Source: Jannaschia pohangensis (GTDB lineage: Bacteria > Pseudomonadota > Alphaproteobacteria > Rhodobacterales > Rhodobacteraceae). From it: a DNA stretch of 64,000 nucleotides. Every line of letters starts with the position of its first letter. The stretch's first letter is position 1. The notes under the pieces were generated by a model, which was not told the origin of the DNA, did not search any database, and was given only the letters and a program-made list of their open reading frames with translations. Shown piece by piece: positions 1 to 9,319 of this stretch. Location: NCBI RefSeq assembly GCF_900113875.1, contig NZ_FORA01000003.1, positions 310,001 through 374,000 on the forward strand, read 5' to 3'. Made by a program: the position numbers and the translations under genes.

Positions 1-2
1 TC

Positions 3-3000
3 GCGGACGGGACGAACACGGCCGATTTCGGCAATCTGACCTTGGGTGAAAACGAGAATATCTACATCAGCACCAACAACGGCGGCACCTCTGCCGACCC
101 GTTCGAAATGACGGTCGATCTGTCGGGCATCACCCGGACGGGCGATCAGACCGTGGAATTCGACAATTTTGTGAGCAACCTCAATGTGCGCGTCATCGCA
201 TCGTCCGGGGTCGACAACCTCGATGGCGGCTTTGGGTTGCAGGACACGCTGTCCTATGCGGGCTCCGACGCCGGGGTGACCGTCGACATCGGCGCAAACA
301 CGGCGTCGGGCGGATTTGCCGAGGGCGACATCATCACGCGGTTCGAGAATCTGACCGGCTCAGACTTTGCCGATGACCTGACCGGCATCAGCGGGACCAA
401 CGCGGCCGCCAACAATATCATCGACGGTCTGGGTGGCGATGACACGATCACGACCGGAACCGGCAACGACACCATCGTGGCCAGCGTCGCCAACGGCGAC
501 GACACCATCACCGATTTCGCCGATGGCGCAGACAGGGTGGACCTGCGCGGGCTGTCGCGCGACGCGGCCATCCTGGCCTTCCTGACGGCCTCGGATGACG
601 GCAACGGCAATACCGTCCTGACGTTCACCTCGGGCGGCTCCATGGTGCTGGTCGGCCTCGATATTTCCGACTTCGACATCTCGGACGTGATCCTGGAGGA
701 CGGGGTCTATGCCCTCGACGAAAGCTGGACCATCACCGAGGATCAGACCCAGGCGGGCAACGTCCTCGACAGCAATGCCCCCTTCGGCTTCACCGATATC
801 GAGATCGACGCCCAGGCGTCGCTCGGCAATACCAACCTGATCGTCATCGACTTCACTGTCGAGGGCGTGACCTATTCCGTGGGCGAGACGGCGAGCTTTG
901 CCTCGGGCGCGACCCTGACGGTGCAATCCGACGGCTCCTTCACCTATGACGGCACCGCCGCCTCGGGCATTCAGGCGCTGAGCGAACTGCTCGGCCAATC
1001 GGCGGTCGAGAGCTTCACCTATACCGTCGAGAGCACCCTGACCGGCGACACCGACGAAGGCGCGGTCGACATCACCGTCACCGCCGTCAACGACGCCCCG
1101 GTCATCGCGGGCGACGTCACCGGAGCGGCGACCGAAGATGGCGCGACGCTGATCCTCGACCTGCTGTCGCAGGCCTCCGATGTGGACGATCAGGACGTCC
1201 TGTCGGTCGTCAACCTCGGCACCCTGCCGGCCGGCGTCACGGTCGAGGGCGCGACGCTGACCGTCGATGCGGGCGACGCCAGCTTCCAGGACCTGAACGT
1301 GGGCGAGACCCGCGAGATCACCGTCACCTTCGATGTGCAGGATGCCTTCGGCGCCGTGACCACCGGCGGCACCGCCACGATCACCGTCACCGGCACGAAC
1401 GACGGGCCCACCCTGACCGGCGCGCTCGCTGCGGCGGTTGAGGACGGCCCCACGGTCGACGTGGACCTGTCCGTCCTCGGCGATGATGCCGACAATGAGG
1501 ACGATGGCTCCACCCTCAGCTATGCCGTGGTGACCGATCCGTCCGAAGGCACCGCCTCGATCACGGGAACGACGCTCACCTTCGATCCGGGCACCGACTT
1601 CCAAGACCTGAACGAAGGCGAAACCCGCGAGGTTACCGTCGAAATCCAGGCTACCGACGCCCAGGGCGCCGTGTCCTCGGTCGAGACCGTCACCGTGACC
1701 GTCACCGGCACCAACGATGGGCCGACCCTCGTCGGGACGACGGCAGCGGCGGTTGAGGACGGACCCTCGGTCGATGTGGACCTGTCCGCATTGGGCGATG
1801 ATGCCGACAACGAAGACGATGGCTCCACCCTCAGCTATACGCTCGTCACGCAGCCCGGCGAAGGCACCGCCACGATCACGGGAACGACGCTCACCTTCGA
1901 TCCGGGCACCGATTTCCAGGACCTGAACGAAGGCGAAACCCGCGAGGTCACCGTCGAGATCCAGGCCACCGACGCCCAGGGTGCCGTGTCCTCGGTCGAG
2001 ACCGTCACCGTGACCGTCACCGGTGCGAACGACGGGCCGACCCTCGTCGGGACGACGGCAGCGGCGGTTGAGGACGGACCCTCGGTCAATGTGGACCTGT
2101 CCGCATTGGGCGATGATGCCGACAACGAAGACGATGGCGCGACCCTCAGCTATGCGGTCGTCACGCAGCCCGGCGAAGGCACCGCCACGATCACGGGAAC
2201 GACGCTCACCTTCGATCCAGGCACCGACTTCCAGGATCTTGCTGCGGGCCAGACCCGCGAGGTCACGGTCGAAATCCAGGCGACCGATGCCCAGGGCGCG
2301 ACATCCTCGGTCGAGACGGTCACCGTGACCGTCACCGGCACCAACGATGGCCCGGTCTTCACCGGCTTCGATGCGACGCCAAGCGTGCTCGAGAACACGA
2401 CCGCCGTGACCACGCTGACGGGGGATGACCCCGATGCGACCGACGAAATTACCTTCGCCATATCGGGCGGGGCCGATGCCGCGCTCTTCGAGGTGGATGC
2501 CTCGAGCGGCGAGCTGCGCTTCGTCGATGCGCCGGACTTCGAGATCCCGACCGATGCTGACGGCGACAACGCCTATGACGTCCAGGTCTCGGTCAGCGAT
2601 GGCGCGGAAACCGTCACCCGCGACATGACCGTCACCGTGACGGATGTGAACGAGGCGGCGGCAGCCCAGGTCTCGATCTCGGCCGACCCGGACGCCCCCG
2701 AAGGCGACAGCGGCACCACCAGCGTCACCTTCACCGTCACGCGCACTGGCGACACCAGTCAGGCCGTCACGGTCGATCTGGCCCGGAGCGGCACCGCCGA
2801 TGGCGCGGACGCCAGCGGCGTTCCGACCTCGGTCACCATTCCGGCGGGTGCCTCGGAGGCGACCTTCACGGTCACTGTCAACGGCGACACATTGCTGGAG
2901 CCCGATGAGACCATCACGGTCACCATCACCGGACTGGACCGCGCCGACCATGCGATCACCGAAAATACCGCCACCCATATGATTGAGAATGACGACGCCG

Positions 3001-5249
3001 CCCCGGCGGCCGGAGACGACAGCATCGTGGCCACCGAAGAAGCCGCGGTGACCGTCGACCTTCTGGGCAATGACAGCGACAGCGATGACGACACGCTGAC
3101 CCTGACCGAAGTCCGCGACGCAACCGGCGCGCCGATCCCCTTCGACACCCCCGTCACGCTGCCGGGTGGCGGGATCCTGACGATCTCGGCCGACGGCACC
3201 GGGACATTCGACCCGAACGGCGCGTTCGAGGCGCTGGCTGAAGGTGAATCCAGCCCGGTGGTCACGCTGACCTACACCGTTTCGGACGGCCAGGGCGGCA
3301 CCGACATCGGCACGGCCACCTTCCGGGTGGACGGCGTCAATGATGCCCCCGTCGCCGTCGCCGACACCGCAACCACGGCCTTCGACACACCGATCACGGT
3401 CGATGTCGCCGCCAACGACACCGATGTGGACGGCGGCGCGCCGACGGTCATCGGCGCTTCCGTCACGACCGCCGGTGCGGGAAGTGCCACGGTCCTGGCC
3501 AACGGGCAGGTCGAGTTCACGCCGACCGCAGGCTTCGTGGGCGAGGTGACGATCAGCTACGACATCATTGATGACGCGGGGGCCGTCGACACCGGCACCC
3601 TGACCATCACCGTCGAGGCTTCGGGCAACCGCGCACCCGTGGCGGGTGACGATGCCGTCTCTGTCACCGAAACCGGCACGCTGACGAACGTCACCGTTCT
3701 GGGCAACGACAGCGACCCCGACGGCACGCCCGTCACCGTCGTGTCCTTCGATGACACCGGGCTGCTGGGAACATTGGTCGACAATGGGGACGGCACCTTC
3801 GACTATGACCCGAATGGCCAGTTCAGCGCCCTTGCCGAAGGCGAGACCACGACCGAGACCTTCACCTATGTCATCACCGACGGCGTCCTGACCGACCAGG
3901 GGCAGGTGACGGTGACCATCACGGGCGAGAACGATGCGCCGGTGATCGGCTCCGCCGCCGCCTTCACGCTGGCCGAAAACACGACGGATGTGGGGCAGGT
4001 GCTCGCCACCGACGCGGACGCGAACGCGGCGCTGACCTACGGTCTCTCCGGCGACGACAGCGCGCTGCTGAGCATCGACGCCAGCGGCAACATCACCTTC
4101 GTCGCGGCCCCCGATTTCGAGATGCCGGGCGATGCGGATGGCGACAACGTCTATGTCGTGACCGTCGAGGTTTCCGACGGCTTCGTCACCGTGAGCCAGG
4201 ACATCGAGATCACGGTTTCGGATGTCTTCGAGGGCGGCGGCGGCGTCATCACCGATGTGGCGGGTCAGGGCGATATCGTCACCGGCACGGCGGGCGACGA
4301 CAGCTTCGTCATCCTGGGTGGCGTGATCGACCGGGTCACCGGCGGCGCGGGCAATGATAGCTTCGATCTGGGCGCGCTCCTGACGAACGGAGTGCGGGAC
4401 GTGACCCGGATCACCGATTACGAGGAAGGCGAAGTCATCACCGGGATCACGGTCGACGACGTGCTGCGGGTCACCGTGCGCAACGGAGAGTTGCGTCTTC
4501 TGCTGAACGGCGACCGCGATGTCATCATCTTCGAGGGGATCACAGACATCTCGCAGATCACCTTCGATACCGCCGTGATCACCGACGTCGGGGGGCAGGC
4601 CGATGCTCTGACCGGCACCGAAGACGCCGACATCTTCGAGATCGCGGGCGGCATCGGCGACACCATCGACGCCCTTGGCGGCACCGATGTCTTCGGCGTC
4701 TCGGCTCTGCAGACCAACGGCACCGCCGACAGCCTGACGATCAACGACTATGAGATCGGTGAACTGCTGGAGGGTCTGTCGGAAAGCGAAGTGGCGGCGA
4801 TCACCCAGACGGCAGATGGCCTGCGCCTTGATCTGGTGCAGGATGGCGACGTCATCTTCCTCAACGGGGTTAACGATGTGGCCCTGGTCAACTTCGACGA
4901 TGGGGCAATCAGCGATGTGCCCGGCGTCGCCAACGACCTGTCGGGCACCGAAGATGCGGATGTGTTCGTCTTCTTCGGCGGCCTTTATGACCGGGTCAGC
5001 GGCGGCGGCGGCATCGACACCTTCGATCTCTCGGCGCTTCTGGTGAACGGGTCGCGCGACGTGCTCTTCATTGAAGACTACGAGGCGGGCGAAGTCCTGC
5101 GCGGGATCAGTTCCGACGACGTTCTGCGGATCACGGTGCAGGACGGCGATCTGCGGATCCTCCTGAACAGCGACCGCGACCTCGTCATCCTCGAAGGGAT
5201 CACCGACGTCTCGGCCGTCACCTTCGACGACCCGATCAGCATCGGGTGA
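3..5249 (+). CDS. Giant extracellular repeat protein (RTX/VCBS/cadherin/Calx-beta modules), 5' end outside window
   Basis: The reading frame is open from the left edge, so the N-terminus lies outside the window; at least 1748 residues are visible. Modules in order, numbered from the TTG at 42: an RTX-like calcium-binding stretch (GLGGDDTITTGTGNDTI, about 128-145); a VCBS domain (about 226-355); Ig-like repeats ending in VTVTGTNDGP, three of them near identical; a cadherin-like module (about 770-870); a Calx-beta domain with EGDSGTTSVTFTVTRTGD (about 885-985); more VCBS/Ig-like and cadherin modules; and three C-terminal 110-residue repeats. The composition is acidic and rich in D, T, G and V, with no visible cysteine, typical of type I-secreted adhesins and biofilm proteins. 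Calcium binding and surface adhesion are inferred from these module families. No secretion ABC transporter gene lies downstream; it may be upstream of the window. Confidence 0.85.
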   Translation, partial: ADGTNTADFGNLTLGENENIYISTNNGGTSADPFEMTVDLSGITRTGDQTVEFDNFVSNLNVRVIASSGVDNLDGGFGLQDTLSYAGSDAGVTVDIGANTASGGFAEGDIITRFENLTGSDFADDLTGISGTNAAANNIIDGLGGDDTITTGTGNDTIVASVANGDDTITDFADGADRVDLRGLSRDAAILAFLTASDDGNGNTVLTFTSGGSMVLVGLDISDFDISDVILEDGVYALDESWTITEDQTQAGNVLDSNAPFGFTDIEIDAQASLGNTNLIVIDFTVEGVTYSVGETASFASGATLTVQSDGSFTYDGTAASGIQALSELLGQSAVESFTYTVESTLTGDTDEGAVDITVTAVNDAPVIAGDVTGAATEDGATLILDLLSQASDVDDQDVLSVVNLGTLPAGVTVEGATLTVDAGDASFQDLNVGETREITVTFDVQDAFGAVTTGGTATITVTGTNDGPTLTGALAAAVEDGPTVDVDLSVLGDDADNEDDGSTLSYAVVTDPSEGTASITGTTLTFDPGTDFQDLNEGETREVTVEIQATDAQGAVSSVETVTVTVTGTNDGPTLVGTTAAAVEDGPSVDVDLSALGDDADNEDDGSTLSYTLVTQPGEGTATITGTTLTFDPGTDFQDLNEGETREVTVEIQATDAQGAVSSVETVTVTVTGANDGPTLVGTTAAAVEDGPSVNVDLSALGDDADNEDDGATLSYAVVTQPGEGTATITGTTLTFDPGTDFQDLAAGQTREVTVEIQATDAQGATSSVETVTVTVTGTNDGPVFTGFDATPSVLENTTAVTTLTGDDPDATDEITFAISGGADAALFEVDASSGELRFVDAPDFEIPTDADGDNAYDVQVSVSDGAETVTRDMTVTVTDVNEAAAAQVSISADPDAPEGDSGTTSVTFTVTRTGDTSQAVTVDLARSGTADGADASGVPTSVTIPAGASEATFTVTVNGDTLLEPDETITVTITGLDRADHAITENTATHMIENDDAAPAAGDDSIVATEEAAVTVDLLGNDSDSDDDTLTLTEVRDATGAPIPFDTPVTLPGGGILTISADGTGTFDPNGAFEALAEGESSPVVTLTYTVSDGQGGTDIGTATFRVDGVNDAPVAVADTATTAFDTPITVDVAANDTDVDGGAPTVIGASVTTAGAGSATVLANGQVEFTPTAGFVGEVTISYDIIDDAGAVDTGTLTITVEASGNRAPVAGDDAVSVTETGTLTNVTVLGNDSDPDGTPVTVVSFDDTGLLGTLVDNGDGTFDYDPNGQFSALAEGETTTETFTYVITDGVLTDQGQVTVTITGENDAPVIGSAAAFTLAENTTDVGQVLATDADANAALTYGLSGDDSALLSIDASGNITFVAAPDFEMPGDADGDNVYVVTVEVSDGFVTVSQDIEITVSDVFEGGGGVITDVAGQGDIVTGTAGDDSFVILGGVIDRVTGGAGNDSFDLGALLTNGVRDVTRITDYEEGEVITGITVDDVLRVTVRNGELRLLLNGDRDVIIFEGITDISQITFDTAVITDVGGQADALTGTEDADIFEIAGGIGDTIDALGGTDVFGVSALQTNGTADSLTINDYEIGELLEGLSESEVAAITQTADGLRLDLVQDGDVIFLNGVNDVALVNFDDGAISDVPGVANDLSGTEDADVFVFFGGLYDRVSGGGGIDTFDLSALLVNGSRDVLFIEDYEAGEVLRGISSDDVLRITVQDGDLRILLNSDRDLVILEGITDVSAVTFDDPISIG
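1395..2339 (+). repeat. Three tandem 315-bp coding repeats (105 residues each)
   Basis: Units start at 1395, 1710 and 2025, exactly 315 bp apart, each opening with (T/A)NDGPTL and containing VEDGP, DDADNEDDG and FDPGTDFQDL. They are nearly identical at the DNA level, far closer than the other modules of the same gene, which points to recent duplication or gene conversion. The next module at 2340 opens with the same TNDGP but then diverges into a cadherin-like domain. Confidence 0.9.
4245..5234 (+). repeat. Three C-terminal 110-residue repeats
   Basis: Units begin at 4245 (VITDVAG), 4575 (VITDVGG) and 4905 (AISDVPG), an exact 330-bp period. Each carries an RTX-like D(A/I)(L/V)(T/S)GT start, a conserved glycine turn, a D-Y-E-x-G-E motif and an I-F-x-G-I/V-x-D-V/I ending. 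The protein stops a few residues into what would be a fourth copy (PISIG). The units have diverged more than the 315-bp repeats. I do not recognise this exact repeat as a named family. Confidence 0.85.
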
Positions 5250-5295
5250 CCACGGGCGGGCGGCCCCCCGGGTCGCCCGTCGGGCCGTCGACCGC

Positions 5296-5335
5296 GCGGG
5301 GCGCCCCGAAGGGCCCCGCCCTTTCCATTTTCATT
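5296..5335 (+). terminator. Likely intrinsic terminator after the repeat protein
   Basis: GCGGGGC at 5296-5302 pairs with GCCCCGC at 5313-5319 and is followed by CTTTCCATTTTCATTT. The T-run is interrupted, so efficiency is uncertain, but it sits 47 bases past the stop codon and before comM. Confidence 0.5.
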
Positions 5336-5455
5336 TCCCCCTGCATCGGGCAAGGATGGCGAACGGCGATTCACCGGATCGCGGGCCTTGGGCCCGGCGA
5401 GCGGAACCCCCTGGATCGTTAACCATTTCACGGGGATGAGACGGGCGATTCAGAG

Positions 5456-6967
5456 ATGCTGGCACGGACGATCACAGTTGCCTTCGAAGGGTTGGAGGCA
5501 CGGCCCGTCGATGTGCAATGCGCCGTCTCGCCGGGGTTGCCCGGCTTCTCCATCGTGGGCTTGCCGGACAAGGCGGTGTCCGAGGCGAAGGACCGGATCC
5601 GCACCGCCCTGTCGGAACTGGGCATCGCGCTGCCGTCCAAGAAGGTGACCGTCAACCTCTCGCCTGCCGACCTGCCCAAGGAAGGCGCGCATTTCGATCT
5701 GCCGATTGCGCTGTCGCTTCTGGCCGCGCTCGAACTGGTCCCGGCCAGTGCCGTCGCGCGGGTCGTCAGCCTGGGAGAGATGTCGCTGGACGGCGGGCTG
5801 GTCGCGGTGGCGGGTGCCCTGCCCGCGGCGATGACGGCGGCCAGCCTCGACGCCGACCTCCTCTGCCCCGAAGCCTGCGGCCCCGAAGCGGCCTGGGTCG
5901 GGGCGGCGTCCGTCTATGCCGCAGCGACCCTCAAGGAGTTGATGGACCATCTGACCGGCAACCGCCCCCTGACCGAAGCGCGGGCTGGCCGGGTGGCGGC
6001 CCCCGAAGGCGGTCTGTGCCTGCGCGACGTGCGCGGGCAGGAAAAGGCCAAGCGAGCCATGGAAATCGCGGCCGCGGGGCGTCACCACCTGTTCCTGCTC
6101 GGGCCACCCGGGGCGGGAAAATCGATGCTGGCCGCGCGCCTGCCCGGCCTGATGCCGCCGCTTACGGCCATGGAATCGCTCGAAACCTCGATGATCCATT
6201 CTCTGGCGGGCACGTTGGAGGAAGGCGGCATACTGCACCGCCGCCCGTTCCAGGAACCGCATCACACCGCGTCGGTGGCCGCCATCGTCGGCGGCGGCAA
6301 GCGGGCGGGGCCGGGTCAGATAAGCCTGGCGCATAACGGCGTGCTCTTCATGGATGAATTCCCCGAGTTTCCCCGCGCCGTTCTGGAAACCCTGCGCCAA
6401 CCCATCGAGACCGGCGAGGTGACCATCGCCCGGGCCAATGCCCATGTCCGCTATCCCTGCCGGTTCTTGCTCGTGGCGGCGGCCAACCCCTGTCGCTGCG
6501 GGATGCTCTTCGATCCGGCACAGGCCTGTTCGCGGGCACCCAATTGCGGGGCGGAATACCTGGGCAAGGTGTCGGGCCCGCTCATGGATCGCTTCGATCT
6601 GCGGCTGGAAGTGCCCGCCGTCGAAGTGAAGGACCTGACGCGGGAGGCGTCGGGTGACTCCTCCGCTGCCGTCGCCGAGCGCGTGGCGAAAGCGCGGGAG
6701 GTGCAGGCCAAACGCTATGCCGATCGACCCGACATCACCGTCAATGCCGACGTCAGCGGCGACTACCTGCACGAGGTCGCGGCCACCGATGCGGAAGGCG
6801 AAGACATCCTGCTGCGGGCGACCGAGAAATTCCGTCTGACGGCGCGTGGCTATCACCGCGTCCTCAAGGTCGCGCGCACCATCGCCGACCTGGAGGGGTC
6901 CGACGCGGTGCGGCGGCCCCATATCGCCGAGGCCCTGGCCTACCGGCTGGTCACACCTGCCGGCTAA
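5456..6967 (+). CDS. comM: YifB/ComM family AAA+ ATPase (Mg-chelatase-like)
   Basis: This 503-residue protein matches the usual length and layout of ComM/YifB: an N-terminal ChlI-like S5 domain ([19 protein letters not shown] near residue 20), a AAA+ core with Walker A GPPGAGKS near 217, LFMDEFPEF as Walker B, and a C-terminal Mg-chelatase_C helical domain ([20 protein letters not shown]). The cysteine cluster NPCRCG...C...C near 340-365 is typical of the family. ComM homologues act as hexameric helicases promoting branch migration during integration of transforming DNA; that role is family knowledge. Its stop overlaps the stop of the convergent gshB by four bases. Confidence 0.95.
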   Translation: MLARTITVAFEGLEARPVDVQCAVSPGLPGFSIVGLPDKAVSEAKDRIRTALSELGIALPSKKVTVNLSPADLPKEGAHFDLPIALSLLAALELVPASAVARVVSLGEMSLDGGLVAVAGALPAAMTAASLDADLLCPEACGPEAAWVGAASVYAAATLKELMDHLTGNRPLTEARAGRVAAPEGGLCLRDVRGQEKAKRAMEIAAAGRHHLFLLGPPGAGKSMLAARLPGLMPPLTAMESLETSMIHSLAGTLEEGGILHRRPFQEPHHTASVAAIVGGGKRAGPGQISLAHNGVLFMDEFPEFPRAVLETLRQPIETGEVTIARANAHVRYPCRFLLVAAANPCRCGMLFDPAQACSRAPNCGAEYLGKVSGPLMDRFDLRLEVPAVEVKDLTREASGDSSAAVAERVAKAREVQAKRYADRPDITVNADVSGDYLHEVAATDAEGEDILLRATEKFRLTARGYHRVLKVARTIADLEGSDAVRRPHIAEALAYRLVTPAG

Positions 6968-7917
6968 GCCCGCCGCGCCTCGATCGCTTCCCAGATCAGT
7001 GCGCTCGCGTTGGTGCCGTCGAACCGCTCCAGCTCCTGCAAACCTGTGGGCGAGGTCACATTGATCTCGGTCAGCCAGTCGCCGATCACGTCGATACCGA
7101 CGAAGATCTGGCCCGCATCCCGCAGGCGCGGCCCGATCCGCGCGCAGATTTCGCGGTCCCTGTCGGTCAGCGCGACCTTTTCGGGTCGGCCTCCGACGTG
7201 CATGTTCGACCGCGTCTCGCCCTCGGCAGGGACACGGTTGATCGCGCCCACGGGCTCTCCATCGATCAGGATCACGCGCTTGTCGCCGGCGGATACGGCG
7301 GGCAGGAATTTCTGCATGATGAGCGGCTCGCGGTTGATGGCCGAGAACAGTTCATGCAACGAATTCAGGTTCCGGTCTTCGGGCGTCAGGCGGAACACAC
7401 CGGCCCCGCCGTTTCCATAGAGCGGCTTCAGGATGACATCGCCGTGGCGGGCCTTGAACGCCTTCAAGGTGCCCAAGTCGCGAGCGATGGCCGTTGGCGG
7501 CGTCAGGTCCGGAAAATCGAGGACCATCAGCTTTTCGGGCCAGGACCGGACCCAGGTCGGGTCGTTCACCACGAGGGTCTTCGGGTGGATCATGTCGAGG
7601 ATATGCGTGGTCGTGATGTAGCCCATGTCGAAGGGCGGATCCTGACGCAGCCAGACAACGTCGAGGTCGGCGAGATCGATGTCCTGCATCGCGCCAAGGG
7701 TGACGTGATTGCCCTTCTCGCGGCGCAGCTCCATCGCCTGGCCCCGTGCCACGACCCGGCCTTCGACATAGGCCAGCTTGTCCGGCGTCCAGTAGACCAG
7801 CGAATGGCCCCGCGCCTGTGCCTCCAGCCCGATGCGAAAGCTGCTGTCGCCGTCGATGTTGATGGCTTCGACGGGGTCCATCTGGAAACCGACGCGAAGG
7901 GATTTGGAAGCGGCCAT
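6964..7917 (-). CDS. gshB: Glutathione synthetase (ATP-grasp)
   Basis: GshB joins gamma-glutamylcysteine and glycine using ATP, the second step of glutathione synthesis in the cytoplasm. The 317-residue product has family hallmarks: [16 protein letters not shown] at the N-terminus, [18 protein letters not shown] near residue 90, the ATP-grasp lysine loop [14 protein letters not shown] and the glycine-binding C-terminus [12 protein letters not shown] chose the ATG at 7917 (MAASKSLRV) because GAGGAG lies just upstream and the protein then starts as in other GshB proteins; the frame extends further upstream without similarity. It lies downstream of yraN on the same strand. Confidence 0.96.
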   Translation of the reverse strand: MAASKSLRVGFQMDPVEAINIDGDSSFRIGLEAQARGHSLVYWTPDKLAYVEGRVVARGQAMELRREKGNHVTLGAMQDIDLADLDVVWLRQDPPFDMGYITTTHILDMIHPKTLVVNDPTWVRSWPEKLMVLDFPDLTPPTAIARDLGTLKAFKARHGDVILKPLYGNGGAGVFRLTPEDRNLNSLHELFSAINREPLIMQKFLPAVSAGDKRVILIDGEPVGAINRVPAEGETRSNMHVGGRPEKVALTDRDREICARIGPRLRDAGQIFVGIDVIGDWLTEINVTSPTGLQELERFDGTNASALIWEAIEARRA

Positions 7918-8012
7918 GGTGACTCCTCGGCAGGACATGCGTCCGACCTGCATGCCGCAACCGGGTGACCGGGGCAATGTGCGCAGATGCGGAACCCCCT
8001 TGCCACCGGCGA

Positions 8013-8366
8013 TCAGGTCATGAGCGCGTTTTCCAGAACCTCGATCCGGCCCGTCCCGTCGACAAGCGCCACGTCGAAACGGACGGACGCATTCATTCCG
8101 TCCGGAAGCGTGCCCATGAACTCACCGGCGCAATCGAAAAGGCGACCGATCTGTCGCGGGCTGACGCGAGTGGCGGCGGCGGCATGGGTATCGCTTTGCT
8201 TCACTTCGACGAAAACGGTGTCATCGCCCGACTGGACGATGACGTCGATTTCGCCGCCCATGCCGCGCCAGCGTCGGGCGATCACCCGATGGCCAAGCCG
8301 CACATAGTGCCGGGCAACGGCATCCTCGGCGGCAAGACCCGCGTGATAGGACATCGATCCGCTCAT
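8013..8366 (-). CDS. yraN: YraN/UPF0102 family nuclease-fold protein
   Basis: This small 117-residue protein has the Holliday-junction-resolvase-like fold signature of UPF0102: [12 protein letters not shown], then [20 protein letters not shown] with the E-D...E-V-K catalytic-type residues, then an Arg/Gln helix. Its true function is not established. It starts inside the end of rsmI (ATGA overlap at 8363-8366), the conserved rsmI-yraN pairing, so the two are almost certainly cotranscribed. Confidence 0.9.
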   Translation of the reverse strand: MSGSMSYHAGLAAEDAVARHYVRLGHRVIARRWRGMGGEIDVIVQSGDDTVFVEVKQSDTHAAAATRVSPRQIGRLFDCAGEFMGTLPDGMNASVRFDVALVDGTGRIEVLENALMT

Positions 8367-9217
8367 CCACCGTCTTTCATCGCAAGGGCCATTTCATAGA
8401 CCTGCTTACGCGGCAGGTCGTAGGTTTCGGAAACGAATTTTACCGCGGATTTTAGGGAGTCGGCCTCCATCGCCTGGGTCAGGGCGGCGCGGATGGTATC
8501 TTCGTCAGCGGCCTGCCGGGCCGAGCGGTCGATGAGGACGACGATTTCGCCCTTGGGCGTATCGTCTGCGTAGGCGGCCGCCAGCGCCTCCAACGTCCCC
8601 CGCCGGACCTCCTCGAATTTCTTGGTCAGCTCGCGGCACACTGCCGCCTCGCGCGGGCCCAGAAGCTCAGCGGCATCGGCCAGCATCGCGGCCAGCCGCT
8701 TGGGCGATTCGTAGAGGACCAGCGTCCCCGGCACGGCCGCCAGCGCGGCAAGTTCGGTCCGGCGGGCAGCGGGTTTGGGCGGCAGGAAACCGGCAAAGAA
8801 GAAGCGATCCGTCGGCAGGCCCGCGACGCAGAGCGCGGCCAGCACCGCGCTGGCCCCGGGGGCCGCGCGCACCGTCAGGCCCGCCGCCCGCGCCTCGACC
8901 CCCAGATGAAACCCCGGGTCCGCGACCAGCGGCGTGCCCGCCTCGGACATATAGGCGACCGACTTGCCATCGCGCAGCGCGGCCAGCAGGCGAGGCCGGG
9001 CGGCAGCGCCGTTGTGGTCATGATAGGGAACAAGCGGGCGTTGACCCAGGGCGATGCCGTGAATGTCCATCAGCCGCCGCAGCGACCGGGTGTCTTCGGC
9101 CGCCAGAACATCGGCCCCCGCCAGGATGTCGAGGGCGCGCAACGTGATGTCCCGGGCCGTGCCGATGGGAACCGCTACCAGATGGAGCCCAGGTTCGATC
9201 CTGCCGATGTCTGCCAT
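8363..9217 (-). CDS. rsmI: 16S rRNA (cytidine1402-2'-O)-methyltransferase
   Basis: RsmI 2'-O-methylates C1402 in the 16S rRNA decoding centre using S-adenosylmethionine. The 284-residue tetrapyrrole-methylase-fold protein shows VAVPIGTARDITLRALDIL at residues 14-32, AEDTRSLRRLM, SEAGTPLVADPG near 90 (the SAM loop), APGASAVLAAL and the family C-terminal region. It is divergent from the lipoprotein gene at 9320 and overlaps yraN downstream. The rsmI/yraN versus LpoA-like divergent arrangement is common in Proteobacteria. Confidence 0.96.
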   Translation of the reverse strand: MADIGRIEPGLHLVAVPIGTARDITLRALDILAGADVLAAEDTRSLRRLMDIHGIALGQRPLVPYHDHNGAAARPRLLAALRDGKSVAYMSEAGTPLVADPGFHLGVEARAAGLTVRAAPGASAVLAALCVAGLPTDRFFFAGFLPPKPAARRTELAALAAVPGTLVLYESPKRLAAMLADAAELLGPREAAVCRELTKKFEEVRRGTLEALAAAYADDTPKGEIVVLIDRSARQAADEDTIRAALTQAMEADSLKSAVKFVSETYDLPRKQVYEMALAMKDGG

Positions 9218-9319
9218 TTCGCGACCCCTCTTCTTCGGTCGTTTACTCTGACCGATGCGCAGACTAGTTTCACCCCAAATTTCGGGCCCATTGGCCCAAG
9301 TCCGGGAGAGTTCTCAGCC

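Noticed and set aside
360-2978. 872-residue open frame on the minus strand across the adhesin gene
   Set aside because: It is antisense to a clear repeat-domain gene, has Arg/Gly/Asp-rich low-complexity composition and copies the DNA repeat; a GC-bias shadow.
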